DNA from: Gordonia otitidis NBRC 100426
GTDB taxonomy: Bacteria > Actinomycetota > Actinomycetes > Mycobacteriales > Mycobacteriaceae
Reading direction: 5' to 3'
Length of the DNA stretch: 51,872 bases
Assembly: GCF_000248075.1 (NCBI RefSeq)
Contig: NZ_BAFB01000111.1
Coordinates: forward strand, 1-51,872
A program made the position numbers and the translations under genes. The stretch's first letter is position 1. Each line of letters opens with the position of its first letter. Below the pieces are notes generated by a model, which was given only the letters and a program-made list of their open reading frames with translations, did no database searches and was not told the origin of the DNA. This document shows, in pieces, positions 41,678-50,056 of the stretch.

Positions 41678-42364
41678 TCAGCCGATGTGCCGTGTGGCGG
41701 CCCACCTGGTGAGCGCGTTGCGATTGGACTGTTGGGTTTTGCGGAGCACGTTCGATGCGTGGGTCTCGACGGTTTTGATGGAGATGAACAACTCCTCCGC
41801 GATCTCGCGATAGGTGTATCCGCGCGCGAGAAGCCGTAGAACCTCGAGTTCGCGTCGCGTCAGCGAGTCGAGTTCGGGATCGAGGGCGGGTTCGGGTGCC
41901 GACGACTTGCCGGTGAAGGAGTCGAGCACGAAACCCGCGAGTCGCGGACTGAACACCGCATCACCGTCGGCGACCCTGCGCACCGCATCGGCCAGTTCAC
42001 GTCCGTCGATCGTCTTGGTCACGTAGCCACGGGCGCCCGCGCGTATCGTCGCGATGACGTCTTCGGCGGCGTCGGACACGCTGAGTGCGAGGAACACCGG
42101 CGCGTCGTCACCCAATGATTCTGTGACACCACGTAATACCGACACCCCACCACCGGCAGGCATGTGCACGTCGAGGAGGACGACGTCGGGTCGCAGCCGG
42201 GTGATCGCCGTGACCGCGTCGGACACCGTACCCGCCTCGCCCACCACGTGCAGTCCGGCTTCGTCAGCCAGTTCTGCACGGACCCCGGAGCGGAACACAG
42301 CGTGGTCGTCGACGAGGAAGACGCGGTGGGGTGCGTCGGGTACGGTCGTGCTCTGCTCGGTCAT
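41678..42364 (-). CDS. NarL/LuxR-type response regulator (EsrR/LiaR-like)
   Basis: A 228-residue response regulator. Receiver: VFLVDDHAVFRSGV acidic pair, phosphoacceptor D65 in VVLLDVHMP, and the conserved Thr/Lys region GYVTKTIDG. A LuxR-type HTH closes the protein: LTRRELEVLRLLARGYTYREIAEELFISIKTVETHASNVLRK, of which EIAEELFISIKTVETHASNV is the recognition part. The ATG at 42364 overlaps the stop of the histidine kinase gene as ATGA. Together with the divergent PspC gene and adjacent guaA this matches the EsrISR envelope-stress system of Corynebacterium glutamicum. Confidence 0.92.
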   Translation of the reverse strand: MTEQSTTVPDAPHRVFLVDDHAVFRSGVRAELADEAGLHVVGEAGTVSDAVTAITRLRPDVVLLDVHMPAGGGVSVLRGVTESLGDDAPVFLALSVSDAAEDVIATIRAGARGYVTKTIDGRELADAVRRVADGDAVFSPRLAGFVLDSFTGKSSAPEPALDPELDSLTRRELEVLRLLARGYTYREIAEELFISIKTVETHASNVLRKTQQSNRNALTRWAATRHIG

Positions 42365-43692
42365 CTCGCCTTTCCGTGGTCGATCGTCGCGTTCTGGTGT
42401 ACCCGGCCGTCGTTTTCCCGGTGCTCGTCTGCTCGATTCTGCACCGGCTCGTCATCGCTCGACCCGGCGGTACGCACAGCAGTGTGCTGGACGTCGCGCG
42501 GCATCGTCAGTCGCACGTTGGTCCCCCGCCCCGGCGTCGAATCGACGCGCGCGCAACCACCCGCGCGTTCCATCCGCGCCACGATCGACCGGGCAAGTCC
42601 TTGGCGGTCGGGGTCCACGGAGTCGGAGTCGAATCCGACGCCGCGGTCACGCACGTACACTTCGACCTCCTCCTCCCCGACCTCGAGATACACGTCGACG
42701 CTGCGTTCACCGGAGTGCTTGGCTGCGTTGACCAGTGCCTCGCGGGTCGCGCCGACCAGTGCGGGCCAGCGGCGGGCGTCGCGCGCCTGGCCGTGTCCAG
42801 CCCCCTCGTCTGGTCGCAGGTCGCCGACGGTCACCACTTCGACCTCGATTCCGTAGGTGTCCTCGACCTCTGCCCCGACGTCGCGCATCGAAGCACTCAG
42901 CGATGTCCCACGTTGCGCCGGGTCGCCGAAGAGCCAGCCGCGCAACTCGCGTTCCTGACTGCGTGCCAGCCGCGCGACCTCCTCGGGTTTGCCCGCTTGC
43001 TTCTGGATGAGGGCGAGTGTCTGGAGTACCGAATCATGCAGGTGTGAGGCGATCTCTTCGCGTTCGGCGTTGCGGATGCGCGCGGCTCGCTCCTCGTTGA
43101 GGGCGCGCCACAGTCGCATCCACAGCGGAACGGTGAGCAGGACGACGCCGATCAGGGTGGCGGCGACGGCTAGCAGGGTGGTGCTCAGCCCCCCGTAGTT
43201 CCGTCGGCTCGCGACGACGATCACCACCAGACCGCCGATGACGAGCACCGCACCACCTGCCAATCGGGTCCAGGTGAGTGCGGTGCTGCGCGGCGCGGTT
43301 TTCGACGTGTCGAACTCACGCCACACCAGACCTGCACCCACCATGACGAAGACGAACGGTACGAGGTACGCCGCGGGTGTCCCCGACGCCGCAAACCCCA
43401 CCACCGTCATCGCCACCAGTGCCAACAACGCCAGACCCAACGCCTGCCGACGCTCGCCTCGCGCGGGCGGCGTGGTGTCGTCACCCTGCGGGCAGAAGAA
43501 CCAGAGCAGTCCGTATGCCAGTACGCCGGCACCCGCGAGGGCGGCGAGCACGACGAAGACCACCCGTACGCGGAACGCGTCGACGCCCAGGTGGTCGGCG
43601 ACGCCACCCGCGACGCCACCGATGACCCGTCCGGCGTCGCGACGGACCAGCCGTGGTGCCGGTGGCAGGTCTGGGGAAACAGGGGTGGTCAC
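42361..43692 (-). CDS. PspC-domain sensor histidine kinase (EsrS/LiaS-like)
   Basis: A membrane histidine kinase of 443 residues. An N-terminal PspC domain (about 14-68, RDAGRVIGGVAGGVADHLGV) precedes further helices to about residue 195. The HisKA_3 box is EREEIASHLHDSVLQTLALI (cited in 20 residues) with phosphorylated H219. The HATPase domain has the N-box REALVNAAKHSG and a DRGVGFD G1 box. A hydrophilic tail ends the protein. The GTG at 43692 begins VTTPVSPDLPP; upstream codons give an implausible extension. It senses cell-envelope stress, probably with the divergent PspC protein as inhibitor, and signals to the overlapping response regulator. Confidence 0.9.
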   Translation of the reverse strand: MTTPVSPDLPPAPRLVRRDAGRVIGGVAGGVADHLGVDAFRVRVVFVVLAALAGAGVLAYGLLWFFCPQGDDTTPPARGERRQALGLALLALVAMTVVGFAASGTPAAYLVPFVFVMVGAGLVWREFDTSKTAPRSTALTWTRLAGGAVLVIGGLVVIVVASRRNYGGLSTTLLAVAATLIGVVLLTVPLWMRLWRALNEERAARIRNAEREEIASHLHDSVLQTLALIQKQAGKPEEVARLARSQERELRGWLFGDPAQRGTSLSASMRDVGAEVEDTYGIEVEVVTVGDLRPDEGAGHGQARDARRWPALVGATREALVNAAKHSGERSVDVYLEVGEEEVEVYVRDRGVGFDSDSVDPDRQGLARSIVARMERAGGCARVDSTPGRGTNVRLTMPRDVQHTAVRTAGSSDDEPVQNRADEHRENDGRVHQNATIDHGKAR

Positions 43693-43727
43693 ATCTCGAT
43701 ACTGCCGCACCTCCCCCCGTCCCCACA

Positions 43728-43776
43728 TCAGGGTCGATCCCCGATTTCCGGGGGAACGTCAGGGTCGGTCCCCGAT
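43728..43776. promoter_or_regulatory. 18-bp direct repeat, candidate response-regulator binding site
   Basis: TCAGGGTCGATCCCCGAT (43728-43745) recurs at 43759-43776 with one change (GGTC for GATC), a 31-base phase or three helical turns. The pair sits between the divergent kinase and PspC genes. A same-face tandem site is expected for a NarL-type regulator that controls its own operon. A CCCCG/CGGGG dyad lies between the copies. Confidence 0.65.
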
Positions 43777-43801
43777 GTCGGCTGCCTGTGGAGGCAGCAG
43801 G

Positions 43802-45232
43802 ATGTGGGTCATGGACGCCACACAGTTCCGTAACCAACTCGAAGAGCTCTGGCGCACGCGGCCGGTACGCCCGGCCGGTCCGCGCACGGTCGCCGGGGTC
43901 TGCAGCGGCATCGCATTTCGCTACCGGGTCGACCCGACGCTGGTGAAGGTAGCTTTCGTAGTGTCGACGCTGTTCGGCGGAAGTGGCCTGATCCTCTACG
44001 TCGCGGCCTGGATCGCGTTTCCGTCGAGCACTGCCGTTGCCGCGCGCCCAGACGGGCACCGCCGGCTACGACGCGACGGACGACGAGGTGACGGACAGCG
44101 ACGGCGGCGGCACGGCGGTCACAACAATCCGAAGTTGCTGGTCCTCATCGTTGTGTGCGTGGTGATCCTGACCTCGATCGGACCTCGCGGCACCTGGGGT
44201 TCCGGGGCGCTGCTGGGGATGATCCTGATGGTGCTCGGCTGGTGGTTGTTGTTCCGTCGAACGCCGGAGCCGGCGCCGGGTACGAGCGCTGACACCCTCA
44301 CGCCCGAAGGGATCACGCCCGCGGCAGACCAGTTCCAGCGGTGGACTCCACGTGGGGTGCGCGTCGGTGCGACGAGCGCCTGGCCTTCCGCCCCGGCAGA
44401 TCCCCGCTTCGGCGGCCAGTCGAACGACGCCGACGGTCAGCCGACGGCCCCCCTTCAGAACGCCACGACCACGACGACCGTCGACACGACCACCGCAGAC
44501 CCGACGCCCGCGTTCGGGTCAACGAATAGGGAGCCGCCGTCGTGGGATCCGCTCGGCGCCGCGCGATTCGCCTGGGATCTCCCGGAGCCGACGGAGCCCG
44601 AAACTGCTCCGCAGCCCGTCGAACACCGTTCGCCGAAGGCGCCGTTGCTCGTGTTCGGGGCGACGCTGATCGTGGCGATGGCCGGGGTGGCCGCACATCA
44701 GGCGGGCGTCGAGTGGTTCAGCGTGACCCGCATCCTGTCGATGGCACTGGCCGTCGTCGGGATCGGCATGGTGGCGATCGCCGCACGTCGTGGTTCGGCC
44801 CAGCACAGGACGGGCGGTCTGGTGCCGCTCGCGATCACGCTGGGCGTCGCGGTGATCGTCAGCGCAGCCGTCACCGGTTGGTCGGCCCAGGACGGTGGGG
44901 GCCCGATCCCGCCGGGCGGGGTAGGTGAACGAACGTATGCGCCCATGAGGGAGAACGACATTCGCGACGCCTATTCGGTCAGCATCGGAGATCTCGAACT
45001 CGATCTGCGGAGCGTGGATCTGACCACCGACCGCACCGTCGATCTGCGTGCCGGCGTCGGACAGGTCACGGTACGGGTCCCGCGCGACATGAATGTCCGG
45101 GCGAACTGCACCTCGAACGTCGGAGAAGCGCACTGCCCTGAAGGTCTGTCCATCGGTAGCGCAGGCAACCACGCGCCGGTCCTGACGATCAACGCACACA
45201 ACAATCTCGGCAACGTGGAGGTGCTCCGATGA
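43802..45232 (+). CDS. PspC-domain protein with LiaF-like C-terminal domain (EsrI-like)
   Basis: A 476-residue membrane protein. A PspC domain (about 20-75, TVAGVCSGIAFRYRVDPTLVKVAF) is followed by an Arg-rich loop, two helices (LLVLIVVCVVIL and LLGMILMVLGWWLLF), a long Thr/Pro-rich linker, three more helices, and a C-terminal beta-rich domain (SIGDLELDLRSVDL to NNLGNVEVLR) that resembles the LiaF/toastrack fold. GGAGG seven bases upstream sets the ATG at 43802, ahead of a second ATG at 43811. LiaF and EsrI restrain their kinases until envelope stress; the same role is inferred here. The stop overlaps the next gene as ATGA. Confidence 0.88.
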   Translation: MWVMDATQFRNQLEELWRTRPVRPAGPRTVAGVCSGIAFRYRVDPTLVKVAFVVSTLFGGSGLILYVAAWIAFPSSTAVAARPDGHRRLRRDGRRGDGQRRRRHGGHNNPKLLVLIVVCVVILTSIGPRGTWGSGALLGMILMVLGWWLLFRRTPEPAPGTSADTLTPEGITPAADQFQRWTPRGVRVGATSAWPSAPADPRFGGQSNDADGQPTAPLQNATTTTTVDTTTADPTPAFGSTNREPPSWDPLGAARFAWDLPEPTEPETAPQPVEHRSPKAPLLVFGATLIVAMAGVAAHQAGVEWFSVTRILSMALAVVGIGMVAIAARRGSAQHRTGGLVPLAITLGVAVIVSAAVTGWSAQDGGGPIPPGGVGERTYAPMRENDIRDAYSVSIGDLELDLRSVDLTTDRTVDLRAGVGQVTVRVPRDMNVRANCTSNVGEAHCPEGLSIGSAGNHAPVLTINAHNNLGNVEVLR

Positions 45233-45441
45233 GTCACGACAACCCCAGCGATCGGACGCACGCGGGCGACGGTCGCCGATCGGTGGGCCTCGCACTGCTC
45301 GGAGTGGTCGCCATCGCGATAGCCGTGTGGGGCCTGGCGGGCTCACCCGACTTGCCGTCGGCATCGGTCATCGGGTGGGTGGTGATCGGCGTCGGACTCG
45401 TCGCCGGTTTGGTGCTGCTGGTCAGTGGCGCCCGACGGTGA
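45229..45441 (+). CDS. Small two-helix membrane protein coupled to the PspC gene
   Basis: A 70-residue protein with a short polar N-terminus and two hydrophobic helices, VGLALLGVVAIAIAVWGLAG and VIGWVVIGVGLVAGLVLLVSG (cited as IGWVVIGVGLVAGLVLLVSG). The ATG overlaps the PspC stop as ATGA, so it is a co-translated member of the stress cassette. I do not recognise a named family. It could be a subunit or modulator of the PspC protein. Its stop lies 12 bases from the convergent guaA stop. Confidence 0.75.
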   Translation: MSHDNPSDRTHAGDGRRSVGLALLGVVAIAIAVWGLAGSPDLPSASVIGWVVIGVGLVAGLVLLVSGARR

Positions 45442-45453
45442 TCGGGCGCGCGA

Positions 45454-47106
45454 CTACTCCCACTCGATGGTGCCCGGCGGCTTGCTCGTGACGTCGAGGA
45501 CGACACGGTTGACATCGGGCACCTCGTTGGTGATCCGAGTGGAGATGATCTCGAGCACCTCGTACGGAACGCGAGTCCAATCGGCGGTCATCGCGTCCTC
45601 ACTGGACACGGGGCGCAGCACGATCGGATGCCCATAGGTGCGTCCGTCGCCCTGCACTCCGACGCTGCGCACATCGGCAAGCAACACGACGGGGCACTGC
45701 CAGATCTGATTGTCGAGCCCGGCAGCGGTCAGTTCCTCGCGGGCGATGAGGTCGGCCTTGCGCAACATCGACAGCCGATCGGCGGTCACCTCGCCGACGA
45801 TGCGGATCGCCAGTCCCGGTCCGGGGAAGGGCTGGCGGCCGACGATCTCCTCGGGGAGACCCAGCTCGCGCCCTACCGCACGCACCTCGTCCTTGAACAG
45901 CAGTCGCAGCGGCTCGACGAGGGTGAACTCCAGGTCATCCGGCAGTCCACCGACATTGTGGTGGCTCTTGATGTTCGCGGTGCCGCTCCCGCCACCAGAC
46001 TCGACGACGTCGGGGTACAGGGTGCCCTGGACGAGGAAGTCGACCTTCTCGCCGTCAGCCGCCCGATCGCCGAGTACGTCGCTGACCGCTCCCTCGAAGG
46101 AGCGGATGAACTCGCGGCCGATGATCTTGCGCTTCGTCTCCGGATCGCTGACGCCCGCGAGCTCGTCGAGGAACTTGTCCGCTGCGTCGACCGTCACGAG
46201 TCGAGCACCGGTGGCGGCGACGAAATCGTGTTCGACCTGCTCGCGTTCACCTGCGCGCAGGAGCCCGTGGTCGACGAACACACAGGTCAGTCGATCGCCG
46301 ATGGCGCGCTGCACCAGAGCCGCTGCCACCGCGGAGTCGACACCACCGGACAGCCCGCAGATCGCAAGACCATCACCGATCTGATCGGAGACCTGATCGA
46401 TGAGCGCGTCGGCGATGTTCGCAGGTGTCCAGTCGGCCTCGAGCCCGGCGATCTCGTAGAGGAACCGGGTGAGCACCTGCTGTCCATGCGGTGTGTGCAG
46501 CACCTCGGGGTGATACTGAACGCCGGCCATCTTCTTGTCGACGGACTCGAAGGCGGCGACCGGCGCGCCGGGCGTCGATCCGGTGACGGTGAATCCGTCG
46601 GGTGCCACCTGCACGGCGTCGTTGTGGCTCATCCAAACAGGCTGGTTGTGGTCGAGCCCCTGGTGCAACACACCGTCGCCGTTGAGCGTGAGGCTCGTCC
46701 GCCCGAACTCACGCCCACCGGTGTTGGCGACCTCACCGCCGAGTGCGGCCGCCATCGTCTGGAAGCCGTAGCAGATGCCGAAGGCGGGGATGCCGAGCTC
46801 GAGAATCGCCGGGTCGAGGCTGGGTGCGTCGTCTGCGTACACCGAGGCCGGACCGCCGGAGAGGATGATCGCCACCGGGTCCTTGGCCTTGAACTCCTCG
46901 ATGGACGCGTCGTGCGCGATGACCTCCGAGTAGATGCGCGCCTCACGAACGCGCCGTGCGATCAGCTGCGCGTACTGAGCGCCGAAGTCGACGACGAGCA
47001 CCGGGCGTGGGCCCTCCACGAAGTCGGCTGACGAGTTGCCCGCGACGTCGGTCGAGACATCATCGGCGGGGGTGGCCGTGGGAGTGCCGGCAGAAGAGTC
47101 TGTCAC
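45454..47106 (-). CDS. guaA: GMP synthase (glutamine-hydrolysing)
   Basis: A 550-residue two-domain enzyme that converts XMP to GMP. The class I amidotransferase triad is C112 in GICYGFQ, H200 and E202 in QYHPEV. The ATP pyrophosphatase loop is S254-GGVDS259. The C-terminal dimerisation domain ends in the family signature KPPGTIEWE. An extra 30-residue Ser/Thr/Asp-rich N-terminus precedes [17 protein letters not shown]. The start is a GTG at 47106. Length and motifs are normal. Adjacent EsrISR-type genes match the C. glutamicum guaA neighbourhood. Confidence 0.97.
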   Translation of the reverse strand: MTDSSAGTPTATPADDVSTDVAGNSSADFVEGPRPVLVVDFGAQYAQLIARRVREARIYSEVIAHDASIEEFKAKDPVAIILSGGPASVYADDAPSLDPAILELGIPAFGICYGFQTMAAALGGEVANTGGREFGRTSLTLNGDGVLHQGLDHNQPVWMSHNDAVQVAPDGFTVTGSTPGAPVAAFESVDKKMAGVQYHPEVLHTPHGQQVLTRFLYEIAGLEADWTPANIADALIDQVSDQIGDGLAICGLSGGVDSAVAAALVQRAIGDRLTCVFVDHGLLRAGEREQVEHDFVAATGARLVTVDAADKFLDELAGVSDPETKRKIIGREFIRSFEGAVSDVLGDRAADGEKVDFLVQGTLYPDVVESGGGSGTANIKSHHNVGGLPDDLEFTLVEPLRLLFKDEVRAVGRELGLPEEIVGRQPFPGPGLAIRIVGEVTADRLSMLRKADLIAREELTAAGLDNQIWQCPVVLLADVRSVGVQGDGRTYGHPIVLRPVSSEDAMTADWTRVPYEVLEIISTRITNEVPDVNRVVLDVTSKPPGTIEWE

Positions 47107-47217
47107 CGTTCCATTCTATGCGTGACCGTTGCGGCTCCTTGAGTGACCGCCACGACGGAGCGCCGGGCGGGCGTGCGGAGAGTGCCTTCGTGACGTCGTG
47201 GAATACTCCTTGTCACC

Positions 47218-47871
47218 ATGAGTACGTCAGACGAGCGCGAAAAGGCCAGGTCATCAGCGCACAAGCCGAGCAGGCGGTGGCTGTCGATCTCGATCTCCGA
47301 CCTCACCCAGGCGGCGGTCTTCGCCGCGTTGATCGCAGCGCTGGGACTGCCCGGCCAGATCAGCGTGGGTAGTGCGGGTGTGCCGATCACGTTTCAGACG
47401 CTCGGTGTGATGCTGACCGGCGCGATCCTCGGCCCCAAGAAGGGCACGCTGGCAGTGCTGATCTTCATGGTTCTCGCCATCGCCGGGTTGCCGATTCTCT
47501 CCGGCGGTCGGAACGGACTCACCTCGCTCTCGTCACCGACCGCCGGGTTCTTCGTCGGATTCCTGCCGGGTGTGTTCGTCATCGGGGTGCTGACCGCTCT
47601 GATGATGCCGAAGTACCGCGTGATCCCGGGCATCGTCTCCAACCTCATCGGTGGCGTCCTGGTGATCTACGCCTGCGGAACGATCGGTCTGATGATTCGA
47701 GCCGACCTGACACTGTGGGCGGCGATCGCGGCGAACGGATGGTTCATCGCAGGTGACGTGGTCAAGGCGGTGATAGCGGCGTTGGTCGCCTCGCAGGTCC
47801 ACCGCGGCTGGCCGGGACTGATCACTCCGTTGCGGTTCTCTCGCGGACGACTGTCGACACCGACCGCGTGA
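47218..47871 (+). CDS. bioY: Biotin ECF transporter S component
   Basis: A 217-residue BioY protein with six predicted helices. LTQAAVFAALIAALG, GVPITFQTLGVMLTGAILG and PTAGFFVGFLPGVFVIG are the conserved blocks; the Gln/Thr region and the ISVGSAGVPIT loop shape the biotin pocket in known BioY proteins. It binds biotin at the membrane and is powered by the ATPase and T component encoded next. The start is the ATG at 47218; I see no strong ribosome site and no clear BioQ-like operator upstream. Confidence 0.94.
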   Translation: MSTSDEREKARSSAHKPSRRWLSISISDLTQAAVFAALIAALGLPGQISVGSAGVPITFQTLGVMLTGAILGPKKGTLAVLIFMVLAIAGLPILSGGRNGLTSLSSPTAGFFVGFLPGVFVIGVLTALMMPKYRVIPGIVSNLIGGVLVIYACGTIGLMIRADLTLWAAIAANGWFIAGDVVKAVIAALVASQVHRGWPGLITPLRFSRGRLSTPTA

Positions 47872-47884
47872 CATCCGAGCGCCC

Positions 47885-48559
47885 GTGATCGAATTCCGCG
47901 ACGTCTCACACGCTTTCGACGGCCGATGCGTGCTCCGTGACATCACGGTGTCGCTTCCCGAACGTCGCATCGGCATCGTCGGAGCCAACGGAAGCGGCAA
48001 GTCGACACTCGCGCGGATGATCAACGCACTCGTCGTGCCCGACACCGGGACCGTGGTCGTCGACGGACTCGACGCCGCCAAGGACAAACGTCGCGTTCGA
48101 CGTCGGGTCGGATTCATCTTCTCCGATCCCGATCGTCAGATCATCATGCCGACGGTGCGTGAGGACATCGAGCTCTCACTGACCAGAACCGAGCTGAACA
48201 AGGCCGAACGTCGCGACCGGACGATGGATGTGCTCGATCGTTTCGGTCTCGCCGGTCACGCCGATCAGCCGGCGAGCAGGTTGTCGGGCGGTCAGAAACA
48301 GCTACTCGCACTCGCCGCGGTGTTCGTCACCGAACCGGCGATCCTCGTCGCCGACGAACCGACGACGCTCCTCGATCTACGCAACAGCAGGATGCTGCGA
48401 CGCGTGTTCGCCGACCTCGACGTCCAGCTCGTCGTCGTCAGCCACGACCTCGATCTCGTCGCCGACTTCGACCGCATCCTCGTGATCGACGACGGCACGA
48501 TCACCGTCGACGACGTCCCCGACGTCGCGCTGCGCGCGTATCGGGAGGCGATGGCGTGA
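47885..48559 (+). CDS. bioM: Energy-coupling factor ATPase (BioM/CbiO-type)
   Basis: A 224-residue ABC ATPase: Walker A GANGSGKST, Q-loop FIFSDPDRQIIMPTVREDI, signature LSGGQKQLLALA, Walker B AILVADEPTTLLD, and the switch His in VVSHDLDLV. The DPDRQIIMPTV segment is typical of ECF ATPases that grip the T component. GTG start at 47885, 13 bases after bioY. A single ATPase implies a homodimer. The stop overlaps the T-component start as GTGA. Confidence 0.93.
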   Translation: MIEFRDVSHAFDGRCVLRDITVSLPERRIGIVGANGSGKSTLARMINALVVPDTGTVVVDGLDAAKDKRRVRRRVGFIFSDPDRQIIMPTVREDIELSLTRTELNKAERRDRTMDVLDRFGLAGHADQPASRLSGGQKQLLALAAVFVTEPAILVADEPTTLLDLRNSRMLRRVFADLDVQLVVVSHDLDLVADFDRILVIDDGTITVDDVPDVALRAYREAMA

Positions 48560-49158
48560 ACCCGCTCGGCACCTACCGACCCGGGAACTCGCTGGTGCAC
48601 AGGCTCTCCCCCGGCGTGAAACTACTGGGCCTCGCGGCGGGAATTCTCACCATCACGCTGTGCGTACGATCGCTGCCCGCACTCGCCATCGCCGCGGCGG
48701 CGGTCACCGTCGTCTACGGGCTTGCCGGTATCGGTCCGGTGACCGCGTGGCGCCAGTTCCGACCCACGCTATGGATCCTCGTCTTCGTCCTCGTCTTCCA
48801 GCTGATCTTCACCGACTGGCGTCGCGCCGTTCTGGTCACCGGAATACTCGCGCTGTCGGTGCTGCTCGCCGCGATCGTCAGCCTGACCACCCGCACCACC
48901 GACATGCTCGACTCGATGACACACGCCATGACGCCGCTGCGACGACTCGGCGTGCGCACCGACCTCATCGCGATCGCGCTGGCGCTGACGATCCGCACCA
49001 TCCCGTTGATCGTCGAGATCGCCGGCCAGGTCGACGAGGCACGACGAGCTCGGGGTCTCCGACCGGGCGCTCGAATCCTGGTGGCGCCCATCGTGATCGC
49101 CGCACTACGCACCGCCGACGGGTTCGCCGAGAGCCTCAGCGCGCGGGGGTTGGACTGA
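48556..49158 (+). CDS. bioN: Energy-coupling factor T component (BioN/EcfT)
   Basis: A 200-residue EcfT-family protein with about five helices and the two Ala-Arg-Gly signatures that contact the ATPases, ARRARGLRPG and SLSARGLD at the very end. It completes the BioMNY biotin importer. The GTG start overlaps the ATPase stop as GTGA. Its own stop TGA overlaps a CTG codon that opens a 40-codon frame (next entry). Confidence 0.93.
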   Translation: MNPLGTYRPGNSLVHRLSPGVKLLGLAAGILTITLCVRSLPALAIAAAAVTVVYGLAGIGPVTAWRQFRPTLWILVFVLVFQLIFTDWRRAVLVTGILALSVLLAAIVSLTTRTTDMLDSMTHAMTPLRRLGVRTDLIAIALALTIRTIPLIVEIAGQVDEARRARGLRPGARILVAPIVIAALRTADGFAESLSARGLD

Positions 49159-49277
49159 CCGCCACTGCCTCGGCGTTCACCGCCAGCGACGAGGAACGCG
49201 CCTACAGTCGTGCGCGGGCACACCTCGACGACCTCATCCTGGCACTCAACGAATCGTCGCCGGGTCCACCGAAGTGA
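49155..49277 (+). CDS. Possible CTG-started 40-residue ORF coupled to bioN
   Basis: A frame opening with CTG at 49155 overlaps the bioN stop as CTGA, the same geometry as the ATGA/GTGA overlaps elsewhere in the window. It encodes 40 residues; the acidic helical part reads ASDEERAYSRARAHLDDLIL. Third positions are GC-rich as in genes nearby, and the frame reads as Arg-rich nonsense before the CTG. No ATG, GTG or TTG is available in frame near this point. It may be a real small protein, or the remnant of a longer gene. No function is known. Confidence 0.35.
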   Translation: MTATASAFTASDEERAYSRARAHLDDLILALNESSPGPPK

Positions 49278-49468
49278 TCGGCACTCGCGCGGGTATCCGA
49301 ACCATGCTCGCCCCCATCGTCATCGGAGATTGCGAACCGTCGACAGGTGGACCAAGGCCTCAGCGCGCGAGAACGCGCTGGACCGGGCGCAAGCCATCCT
49401 CGCGTAGGCTGGGTGGCCGCCCGTGCGGTCACCACCGCGATCGCGAAACAACGGAGGTCCGGCCAGAC

Positions 49469-50056
49469 ATGGATGTCACTGCCCTACTCGTTCTGGACTA
49501 CCAGTACGGCACCGTCGATCAATTCGGCACCGAGGAAGCACTGCATGCCGCCGTCGCGGCCGTCGATGCAGCGCGGGCGCACGGAATTCAAGTCTATTTC
49601 GTCCGTACCGCATTTCGACCAGGGCTACCCGAGATCGGTACGGGCAACAAGATATTCAAGAAGTCGGGCGAATTTCCGATGGCGTCGGATCACGCCGCCA
49701 CCATTCATCGAGATTTCCACCGAAACGACACCGACATCCTCGTCACCAAACGTCGCGTCAGCGCCTTCTCGGGCTCCGATCTGAGCATGCTGCTCCGGGC
49801 GTCGAACACGACCAGTCTGGTTCTGGCAGGAATCGCGACCAGCGGGGCGGTCCTCTCCACTCTGCGAGAGGCGGCTGATCTCGATTTCGAGCTGACTGTC
49901 TTGGCTGATGCGTGTGTCGACTTCGACGACGCTGTCCACGACGTACTCATCGAGAAGGTGTTTCCGATGCAGGCCGACGTAACGACTTCACAGCAGTGGA
50001 TCGAATCGCTGCGTCAGCGCTCACTCATCGCGCCGTCGCAGGCTCCACCGGAGTGA
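49469..50056 (+). CDS. Isochorismatase-family protein, second Cys-less member
   Basis: A 195-residue isochorismatase-like protein. D10 in LLVLDYQYG and K94 in LVTKRRVSAFSGSD keep the Asp and Lys positions; the nucleophile position is Ala127 in GIATSGAVLSTLREAADLD. That Cys-free GIATSG-VLSTLR form is frequent in this branch. GGAGG eleven bases upstream supports the ATG at 49469. It is only distantly similar to the first family member in the window (24.8 kb). It overlaps the convergent GMC oxidoreductase gene by 32 bases at the 3' ends. Substrate unknown. Confidence 0.82.
   Translation: MDVTALLVLDYQYGTVDQFGTEEALHAAVAAVDAARAHGIQVYFVRTAFRPGLPEIGTGNKIFKKSGEFPMASDHAATIHRDFHRNDTDILVTKRRVSAFSGSDLSMLLRASNTTSLVLAGIATSGAVLSTLREAADLDFELTVLADACVDFDDAVHDVLIEKVFPMQADVTTSQQWIESLRQRSLIAPSQAPPE

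Noticed and set aside
43238..43801. N-terminal extension of the PspC protein
   Set aside because: It is antisense to the kinase gene; GGAGG at 43790 with the ATG at 43802 fits better.
49278..49468. Small gene between the CTG ORF and the hydrolase
   Set aside because: Frames here are short and without a supported start or recognisable content; probably promoter and leader sequence.
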